Assembly (NCBI GenBank): GCA_004794785.1
Contig: SJOL01000954.1
Location: forward strand, 169,846-233,845
From: Opisthorchis felineus
Lineage: Eukaryota > Platyhelminthes > Trematoda > Opisthorchiida > Opisthorchiidae
Direction of reading: 5' to 3'
Length of the DNA stretch: 64,000 nucleotides
The position numbers were made by a program, and so were the translations under genes. Each line of letters opens with the position of its first letter. Within the stretch, counting starts at the first letter, position 1. Shown piece by piece: positions 59,201 through 64,000 of this stretch. The notes below the pieces were generated by a model that was given only the letters and a program-made list of their open reading frames with translations, was not told where the DNA came from and ran no database searches.

Positions 59201-61562
59201 ATGCAGGCACTGTATGCGAACTCTTGTGGGCGCACACGAGTATACAGCAGGCTTTTGTCTGAGTTCACCACGTCCAGTGGTGTAAGACAATCTTCCGCCT
59301 CTCCTCTTTCCTATTCAGCTTTGTTATTGACGTGCTGCTTGAAACTTCTCTGCCTGCCTCCGAAACCTTGAGGATCGAAATGCTCCCGGGGCGTTCGCTC
59401 ACAGACTTTGAGCATGTGGACGATATTGTTCTCCTCGGTTCAGATCCCTCCGAAATACAAACCATTTTAAATAACCTAAATAATTCTGCCGCAGGGTTTG
59501 GTATGCGTTTCACATCTACAGTGTAAAGTGCCGCCGTCAGGCTGAGTGAGATCAGACCCAAACCTCATGCTTGCAGACCAATGTGATAGGTGAATTCGTT
59601 TACTTGGGCAGTTGTATGAGTTCCGGTTGTCTGGCTGGAGATGAGATTACTTCTCCAATCGGGAAGGCCAGGCAGCTTTTGCCAACCTCCGACACCTATG
59701 GCGCAGGCGTAATGTCAGTTTATCTTTTGAGCGCAGAGTATACACTGCGTCGCTGTGATCCATAACGCTTTATGAATCAGAAACGTGACCTCTACGCACA
59801 GAAGATTTACAAAAGTTGTCAATAATTGACCTTCGGTATCCGAATCATTGGCCGGGTCTGGTGGGGACACCGGTCTAGCAATACTAAGGTTTTAGGAAGG
59901 AGGAACTCTCGCACGATAGATCGGCTACTCACCCCTCCCAAGTTACGCTGGTTGAGACATGTACTCCGCATGCCTGAGGACCGTCTGCCTCGCAGAACCC
60001 TTTTCCCCTAGCCCTGTGCTGAGTAGAAACGATCAAGAGGTGAACAGTGTATGAACTGTCAACGAAGTATGACACTAGACAGTAAACTGAGTCGGGTTGA
60101 TAACTGCCGCCTCCCTGGATGGTTATTGGCACTGTCAGACATGGCTCAGTCCCGCAGTCAGTGACGCTCGTTCATCAAAACTATTGCCTTCAGCGCGTAA
60201 TTGCCCACTTTCCTGAACCATCTGATCATCCCATCGCTTTCAGTGCTTGGCTATGTCTCGCGCGCTCCTCCATTTTCCGGTGGCAGAAATTGTAGCAGTC
60301 GGAACCAACGTACCCTTATTACATTTTATGGCTGATAAACTGAACTGTTGATGTGATTTACCAATGAAAACTGCGCAATCAACAGAAAACCGGTCCAGGC
60401 GGCAGCTGGGTCGAACCTCGTATTCACTGGTCTATATATCTGTCTCATTATTCGCTGATCTTATTTCCTAGGGTCCGCATCGGCATCAGAGGCGGGCGTG
60501 TGGCAACACATTCGGCTCCGCACAAACACTGTATGGTTTTTCAACTATGCACAAGTGTTCAATAAATCACCTATTACTGATTGATCACTCACTGTCGGAT
60601 GCCAGTCGTTGATCTGCTTCACCGTATCCGCTCATGGTCAGATATCGTCAACTTTGACAGATTATCGGAATTTGTAACGCTAGAAGGTCTAAAAAATAAT
60701 TAACGAAGTACTAAAAGTGATGTTAACATGCAAGGAACGGAAGCAATAGAAATAATGAGGTATAATTCTACTATTGGAAGTATACTCCTGTTTCAGACTC
60801 CAATGCTCTGTTGTTGCGTAAGGCGTTGCCAATAGTAGTCATTGAAAAATCCGTATTTCAGGTTCCCCTGTTAAATCTACTCGTCACATTAGTCGACGCA
60901 CTTTCCTCCTGTTTTCGTGATCGTCCCAAGATTTTCGATATCGACTTTCAGCATTCCAACTCCCACTATACCATATTTCTCACCATATTTCTTTTGTCCC
61001 CGTACGATTCCATCCCCACGGCCCAACATGTAAACTCTGACCACTTTCTGCTTACTATCTGGGATAGCTTCGCGTTGCCCCCCTCCGCTTGGTTCGCACT
61101 GTTAATTCACGTGGATTGATGGTATACTGCATGCAAGGACAACGATATTCTTGCTGGAAGCCAAAATGACGGCCGATGCAGTACGGTTAGGGGATTTGAC
61201 AGATAACCTAGTTAACGCCTTCGTTAATCTGTTCAGTGTTATGTCAACTTTCCCTATTTAGTTGACTATCACAGGCTAGTTAATTGTTTGCATCATCCAC
61301 TATTTTTGCTCTGTCCCTCAAAGATCCCGAACCGGGCCACTGGTTTATCGACCTTCGGGCAGGATCCGGTTGTGCAGGCCGGGCAGAGACTGATGCGAGC
61401 GAGTTTGACTGTCGCTTTGAATTGAGTAGTGACCAGTTTGTCAAAATGTTTGAAGGAAAAGTCATCCCCACAAAAGCTTTCCTTGCTGGAGACCTGCATA
61501 TCGACGGGGATGTGTTTGCCGCAATCAAACTGGAGAAACTCCTTGTAAATATGAACAAGTGA
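37625..61562 (+). CDS. HSDL2: hydroxysteroid dehydrogenase-like protein 2 (SDR + SCP2 domains)
   Basis: Six exons, 37625-37635, 37673-37836, 37870-38083, 45059-45471, 57214-57387 and 61324-61562, have gt/ag borders and join in phase to 1,215 nt (404 aa plus stop; human HSDL2 is about 418 aa). Residues 1-270 are a short-chain dehydrogenase: TGASRGIG (14-21) binds NADP(H), NNAS is at 98-101, the LSPPLNLNP block is near 149-157, and the catalytic pair Y166/K170 is in AYTISKYGM. About 290-404 is an SCP2 sterol-carrier domain ([30 protein letters not shown]). HSDL2 proteins act in fatty-acid/lipid metabolism in peroxisomes or mitochondria. This one ends VNMNK, with no PTS1-like tripeptide. Introns 1 and 2 are only 37 and 33 nt. 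Introns 3-5 are 6,975, 11,742 and 3,936 bp and are filled with repeats. The exact substrate is unknown. Confidence 0.95.
38084..39084. other. start of HSDL2 intron 3, no further gene recognised
   Basis: Apart from the (TA)n tract there is a small direct duplication, GATATATTGCACACCAAGT, at about 38,731 and 38,762. Other ORFs have no motifs. Confidence 0.5.
38572..38605. repeat. (TA)n microsatellite in HSDL2 intron 3
   Basis: About 17 uninterrupted AT/TA units. Confidence 0.95.
39085..40085 (+). repeat. SINE family 1 copy split by an RTE insertion
   Basis: The SINE head (GTAGGTCAGTGGATAAGACG, ACTGGCCGGAGGGTCCCTGG) ends near 39,135. The SINE body (AGGCCTGGACAACCTGCTGG, TCTTAGCCTTCGTG, GCTGTGCACCGAAAGAATG) resumes at about 39,985 and ends near 40,085. 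The roughly 800 bp in between is a minus-strand RTE copy. Confidence 0.6.
39140..39945 (-). pseudogene. RTE-like LINE, subfamily I, internally deleted copy
   Basis: From about 39,945 the minus strand encodes the pre-RT region ([45 protein letters not shown]). It then jumps directly to the C-terminal end ([57 protein letters not shown]) and a 3' tail with GATGATGATGA at about 39,160. The whole RT catalytic core is missing. Confidence 0.75.
40086..40524. other. no recognisable gene (HSDL2 intron 3)
   Basis: No ORF with motifs and no repeat match noticed. Confidence 0.4.
40525..40720 (+). repeat. tRNA-derived SINE family 1
   Basis: Head with TCTAGTGATTAAAGCGCG and a nearly perfect B box (GGTTCGTACCC). 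The body has TCCAGGCCTGGGAAACCTGT, CAGCTCTCGTGCTCC and ACACCGAAAGGGTGTTACAG, matching the 23.7 and 63.0 kb copies. Confidence 0.7.
40730..42330 (+). pseudogene. Penelope-like retroelement, near full length (RT + GIY-YIG endonuclease remnant)
   Basis: Plus-strand pieces follow Penelope order. An N-terminal part ([29 protein letters not shown]) at 40.73-40.85 kb leads to [20 protein letters not shown]. Then come [90 protein letters not shown], and ESTWTGQ followed by [20 protein letters not shown]. At about 42.1 kb an FTCGCDG segment and YTGRTRRRF...CVKKHAL correspond to the GIY-YIG endonuclease (Y-x-G-R-T-x-R-R). Multiple stops and shifts make it a pseudogene. The 92-aa open frame on the opposite strand at 40,727-41,005 is its shadow. 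Confidence 0.7.
42331..42749. other. no recognisable gene (HSDL2 intron 3)
   Basis: No motif-bearing ORF was seen. Confidence 0.35.
42750..42915 (-). repeat. tRNA-derived SINE family 2
   Basis: Minus strand: TAGTGGTAGCACGCTCGTC (A-box-like), then GGAGTTCAAACACC (B-box-like), then a body ending CCTCCCTTTGGTGTGG, sharing layout and blocks with 33,085-33,240. Confidence 0.45.
42916..43569. other. no recognisable gene (HSDL2 intron 3)
   Basis: No motif-bearing ORF or repeat match was noticed. Confidence 0.35.
43570..43930 (+). repeat. interspersed repeat R4, copy 1
   Basis: CAACTGAATTCC...CACAAAGG-CGTCTTATATTTCAGT and TATTCAAGAT blocks match 54,270-54,400 in the same orientation. A second block (GGAAACTCAGGGACTGCG-CC and CTTGATGAGCT) recurs inverted at about 54,445-54,480. 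The class is unknown. Confidence 0.45.
43931..45058. other. end of HSDL2 intron 3, no gene recognised
   Basis: ORFs up to 75 aa without motifs. The intron ends in a pyrimidine-rich TCTCACCTTTTTCAG acceptor. Confidence 0.4.
45472..46560. other. start of HSDL2 intron 4, no gene recognised
   Basis: No motif-bearing ORF. It could contain an undetected 3' exon or UTR of the antisense golgin-like gene. Confidence 0.35.
46561..47157 (-). CDS. GM130/GOLGA2-like golgin, C-terminal exon (antisense in HSDL2 intron 4)
   Basis: 198 open codons on the minus strand. Residues about 105-165 are helical and highly charged. The stretch [20 protein letters not shown], followed by REHLLGRF and a run ending RIQHMKDMV, parallels the conserved C-terminal TIGEYIALY-QSQRA region of GM130, a cis-Golgi coiled-coil tether. 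The preceding [12 protein letters not shown] and the [20 protein letters not shown] part also look like golgin coiled coil. The first residues (before about 47,120) may be intron: an accaag|GAATCC acceptor is possible. The ORF ends after [16 protein letters not shown], but a gtgcgc donor after ACAGCTG could instead lead to another exon. No upstream or downstream exons were found, so it may be one exon of a nested gene or a duplicated fragment. Confidence 0.6.
   Translation of the reverse strand: MEKIHSPIVPMEILPRNPIKNNGDVSRTALARKNGKDIRELHENGLELVTSWGRFAQSLLTQKNREVAVQAEQNRHHRATLQQLPGVEQWNKLQVAHNQLETKFVDGMDKLNRATEDRAKLDSVVTQLKMEAATVGEYVTLFAHRRAAAARRAQAREHLLGRFVKHRIRLSSRIQHMKDMVPQTAGALLVLYVGMVTV
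47158..48759. other. no recognisable gene (HSDL2 intron 4)
   Basis: An 80-aa plus-strand ORF (47,992-48,234) lacks motifs. Upstream exons of the golgin-like gene were looked for on the minus strand and not seen. Confidence 0.35.
48760..50740 (+). pseudogene. Penelope-like retroelement split by an RTE insertion
   Basis: An N-terminal part has [19 protein letters not shown] and [13 protein letters not shown] (48.78-48.92 kb). Then come [60 protein letters not shown], and GLTEIHKPG (the G-L-P-K-I-H-K-P-G motif) up to about 49,317. After the inserted RTE the frame picks up with [79 protein letters not shown] and LLDVLL. It ends with [20 protein letters not shown] at about 50,700. No GIY-YIG part was recognised. 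Stops and shifts are common. Confidence 0.7.
49318..49975 (+). pseudogene. RTE-like LINE, subfamily I, 5'-truncated insertion
   Basis: Encodes only the C-terminal domain, open without a stop: [87 protein letters not shown] 3' UTR follows, the same as that of the 31.44-31.58 kb copy, with a GATGATGATGATTA end. It is a classic 5'-truncated LINE insertion, landing inside the Penelope-like RT right after its HKPG motif. It is the best preserved copy of this domain. Confidence 0.85.
50741..53133. other. no recognisable gene (HSDL2 intron 4)
   Basis: ORFs up to 108 aa (for example 52,370-52,696 plus) carry no known motif. Nothing could be supported. Confidence 0.4.
53134..53224. repeat. long (TA)n microsatellite in HSDL2 intron 4
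   Basis: About 45 uninterrupted TA units (91 bp) starting after CCACCTG. Confidence 0.98.
53225..54269. other. no recognisable gene (HSDL2 intron 4)
   Basis: No motif-bearing ORF. Small frames on both strands look random. Confidence 0.4.
54270..54490 (+). repeat. interspersed repeat R4, copy 2
   Basis: Matches 43,570-43,700 (CAACTGAATTCC, CACAAAGGTCGTCTCGTGTT, TACTCAAGAT). From about 54,445 it carries the CATCAGGT-GCGCAGTCCC-AAGTTTCC block in the opposite orientation relative to copy 1. Confidence 0.45.
54491..57213. other. end of HSDL2 intron 4, no gene recognised
   Basis: ORFs of 60-130 aa (for example 54,966-55,358 plus) have no known motif or splice context. The intron ends CTGATCACTACAG. 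Confidence 0.4.
57388..58584. other. start of HSDL2 intron 5, no gene recognised
   Basis: No motif-bearing ORF or repeat match seen. Confidence 0.4.
58585..58790 (+). repeat. tRNA-like SINE remnant
   Basis: TGGCCAAGTGGATAG fits a pol III A box and CGCTCGACTCC, 30 bp on, is a near B box. The downstream part resembles other SINEs only weakly. It could also be a decayed tRNA-like sequence. Confidence 0.35.
58791..59029. other. no recognisable feature (HSDL2 intron 5)
   Basis: Short spacer. Confidence 0.3.
59030..60350 (+). pseudogene. RTE-like LINE, subfamily II, 5'-truncated copy
   Basis: RT with [47 protein letters not shown], then (frame change) [20 protein letters not shown] (catalytic HVDD instead of YADD), [35 protein letters not shown] and [20 protein letters not shown]. 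The 3' region matches the end of the 33.6-37.06 kb copy. Several stops and shifts are present. Confidence 0.8.
60351..61323. other. end of HSDL2 intron 5, no gene recognised
   Basis: A 102-aa plus-strand ORF (60,811-61,119) shows no family motif. The intron ends TGTCCCTCAAAG. Confidence 0.4.
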
Positions 61563-61764
61563 TGTTCTGTGCAGTAGAAAACTAAATTTCTTATCAGGCC
61601 CCTCCAGTACTCTGCTGATTACATTACTTGATTGCAAGTCTCACGCTTTTCTATTATTTATCTTCCTGCTCAAGGACCTTATTCAGCTATATTTTTTTCG
61701 GCTTTTCACTTGTTTTTGTTCTGCCTGGTCTCGTTGACCACATTCGATTTTAATGGTGTCAATC

Positions 61765-61770
61765 AATAAA
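61765..61770 (+). terminator. HSDL2: polyadenylation signal of HSDL2
   Basis: AATAAA about 200 bp after the HSDL2 stop codon, followed by GT-rich sequence (GGTGTGG). It is the first clear signal downstream. Confidence 0.6.
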
Positions 61771-62559
61771 CCAGGTGTGGTCCTCCATTGTTGTCATCAA
61801 GTCAAAAAGTTTTCTCGGTAGAAACGCGTGATACGGTAATCCCGCCGAAGAAAGACCACCAAATGGAAAGGATTATTTTATTATCTCCTGAGAGTGGAGT
61901 CTCTTCGAGAAGCACTCTACAGCTGTTTCATCTTCGTTTGGAACGACTAGGAATGCGCATCTCACGAATATTCAGTGGAATTCGAAACCCTGGGCCTCCC
62001 GGCTAACATTTGAGGATCATATCGTTCGGCCAAGAGTGTCTGGTTAGCGGTGCAATTAACTTGCTCGTGTATGGGATATGGCGACACCTATCCTTCATCC
62101 ACGCAATCCACATAACGTGGGCGCGTGATGGCTGGCTCCTGCAGTGAGGACTGCTAAGATGGTATGCTCTGTATGAGCTTCGCAGTGTAGATTGATTTCA
62201 CTTGCATGCTGAAATCTCGATTAAAATTTCCAGTTCTGTACATACTGCCATCAAACATTTCAGGAATACTTTTGAAAAACCACTCGGTGTTTTTGGCTGA
62301 GTTTGTCTCCCGATTTCAGTACGGCGCAATGTAGGTTAAATTTGTCTGATCACCAAAATTTATGGTTGCTTCTTCAAGGTGAACTTGGTTGTTCGATGCG
62401 GTAAACAGCTTCCGTTTACATCATTTCCAGGTTTTACTCGTGTATATCGTCTTCCAAAGCGAACTCATCAGAGCCATCATTCACTATCGAATTATGGGTA
62501 ACGTTGTAATATAAACCCACAAAATTTTGCATTGTTATCTGAAAACCCCGAAAATCTGG
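61771..62559. other. no recognisable gene
   Basis: 3' flank of HSDL2. A 72-aa plus-strand ORF (61,788-62,006) has no motif. Confidence 0.4.
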
Positions 62560-62860
62560 CTACTTTGGCGTCCGTTTCCGCCGTTTGCCTATTCAGTTCC
62601 AGGGTCGCATTCCCAACGCCATATTTGCAGTACAAGCTTTACTCAATCCCCTCCCTTCAGGAACGACATTCTGTATAGACTTTGATAATACATCAGCATA
62701 TGTAGGATGCACCAAGCTCACCTTCTCGTATCTCGTCGCCACCAAAGCTTCAGTACTCTAGCAGCTGGGCTGCCGAAGAAGCTTTTTGTCCGCCACACGT
62801 ATGAACTTGAAATTCACACTTGATTTCCCACGTCTGCTTAACGGATTAACAGGCGTTTGT
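62560..62860 (+). pseudogene. non-LTR reverse transcriptase fragment
   Basis: Plus-strand translation FQGRIPNAIFAVQALLNPLP, then SGTTFCIDFDNTSAYVGCTK, corresponds in spacing to the P-Q-G-x-I-L-x-P and x-A-D-D-T-x blocks of LINE RTs. It is followed by a LQLGCRRSF/MNLKFTL-like continuation. Catalytic D-D is not preserved (FDNT). A short, old fragment of uncertain family. Confidence 0.4.
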
Positions 62861-62940
62861 CAGTTCCACCAGTGAACCCTGCCGGCAAGCGGGTGGTCAG
62901 TGGTTCGAGTCCACCTACAGGCATATTTCCGTCCATGTTT
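62861..62940 (+). repeat. SINE family 1-like head fragment
   Basis: Contains GGTGGTCAGTGGTTCGAGTCC, with a perfect B box (GGTTCGAGTCC). The A-box side is weak and the body is only partly recognisable. Confidence 0.35.
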
Positions 62941-63014
62941 TGCGTACCTTGACTTCTCGTTTCTGGATCTGTCGAATCCTGTCCTGTTCTGTATTGATGT
63001 ACCAATGAGATCGA

Positions 63015-63190
63015 AATACCTCAGTGGTTCAGCTGTGGATTTACTGGCCGGGTGGTCCGTTGTTCGAACCTAACCCCGACAGTTGAACTGCTCTTGCACA
63101 ACCTTCGATAACCTCAGCCCTCGTGCTTCCTTCAGGTGTTATAGCAGCTATGAGCCGAAATAGTGTTACAGTTGAACTATTATTATTACC
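63015..63190 (+). repeat. tRNA-derived SINE family 1
   Basis: Head CCTCAGTGGTTCAGCTGTGG, B box GTTCGAACCT, body with CTCAGCCCTCGTGCTTCC, GAGCCGAAATAGTGTTACAG and a TTATTATT tail. Matches the 23.7 and 40.5 kb copies. Confidence 0.65.
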
Positions 63191-64000
63191 CTCACTTTCT
63201 ATCATACTGCAATGAAGCCCCCCAGAATCGACTAAGAAAAACGCCAAAAGGTTAATTATTCTCCGGTAGTGCTAGTTTCCAAAGCTGCAACAAATGTCCT
63301 CGTCCGAGGAAACCGTCCCCCAAAGTGACAATTTATGAATTAGTTTCTTAGGGCTTCTTTTGCCTTTCTTTTTCTGTTGTCCTTCTCTCCCCAGAAGAAC
63401 ATTTCTGCTCAGTCCCTTACAGTCAACTCACAGTTCGACTATTTTTCGCTAAAGAACAATATCTTTGGACGGAAGGTATCTCCAATTTATCCGGTTTTCT
63501 GTTACGTATTTCGGAGTTTCAAAAAGCATTTAATCCCTATTCACAGCCAACTAACCAAGTCCATCGGACAACCTCATAGTAAATGTGATTACTGTATGTC
63601 CTTGAGCTTATCTCCACCAGCACAGCAACTCTCGTGATGAAGAGCCGATTCGAGAGAAGCTCACTTTTTGGAAAATATTTGGTGGGGCGAATTCTTCCTC
63701 AAACCCTTTCAGTAGCAATGTAACTGGAAATAAAGAAAATTAAATGAGGGTAAATGGATATATCGATCAGAGCACGACTGCACAAGATGAAGCTGTAGGG
63801 TCAAAGAAGTCAGCCAATCCGTCACGTAGAAACCTTACAGGAAGCACGTGGTCCCGAGACGCCCATTAAGCCAGCGCGATAAAAGGTTGTCATAAACTGT
63901 AGATTTTCCATTCGCTAATCTTATCAACTGCGTTCGTGTTACCTTACCGTGGTTGCAAGTGCATTTGATTGCATAGTAAACAGCCAATCAACTGGATGAA
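63191..64000. other. no recognisable gene
   Basis: An 86-aa plus-strand ORF (63,377-63,637) has no known motif. Confidence 0.4.

Noticed and set aside
1..64000. CRISPR arrays, bacterial operons or rRNA genes
   Set aside because: No regularly spaced repeats with unique spacers, no ribosomal RNA signature and no bacterial gene organisation; the sequence is eukaryotic.

Overview
This is eukaryotic DNA, most likely from a parasitic flatworm and probably a digenean trematode. The evidence is very short introns (33-56 nt), RTE-like, CR1-like and Penelope-like retroelements of the kinds known from flukes, and one conserved host gene with two tiny 5' introns followed by very large ones. The species call is inference. 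The window is gene-poor: most of it is layers of old transposable elements, many nested in one another.

Layout. Positions 1-440 hold the 5' end (gag start, primer-binding site, LTR) of a Ty3/gypsy element on the minus strand. From 3.9 to 8.9 kb lie two decayed plus-strand CR1-like LINEs. From 11.8 to 16.4 kb lie two decayed minus-strand LINEs, the second joined directly to a truncated gypsy pol. From 17.1 to 28.6 kb there are two related cut-and-paste DNA transposons of a CACTA/EnSpm-like type, both reading on the minus strand. Each pairs a transposase gene with a second gene for a DUF4806-like protein. The left one is broken and has a hybrid right end. The right one (24,257-28,594) looks intact: terminal inverted repeats, a four-exon transposase (670 aa) and a seven-exon partner (359 aa), with every intron phase fitting. 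Between them sits a 339-bp inverted repeat with only two visible differences. From 28.6 to 37.1 kb there are three RTE-like LINE copies of two subfamilies.

From 37.6 to 61.6 kb lies the one clear host gene, HSDL2 (hydroxysteroid dehydrogenase-like 2), in six exons that join to a 404-aa SDR + SCP2 protein. Its introns of 7.0, 11.7 and 3.9 kb carry SINEs, two Penelope-like elements (one with a recognisable GIY-YIG end, one split by an RTE insertion), RTE fragments, (TA)n tracts and, antisense in intron 4, an exon resembling the C-terminal part of the golgin GM130/GOLGA2. Beyond a polyadenylation signal at 61,765 there are only retroelement and SINE remnants.

How the parts work together: the transposon genes form a self-contained mobile system. 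HSDL2 is a lipid-metabolism enzyme whose introns have served as landing sites. Apart from HSDL2, the intact DNA transposon and the golgin-like exon, almost every coding-like stretch is pseudogenic.
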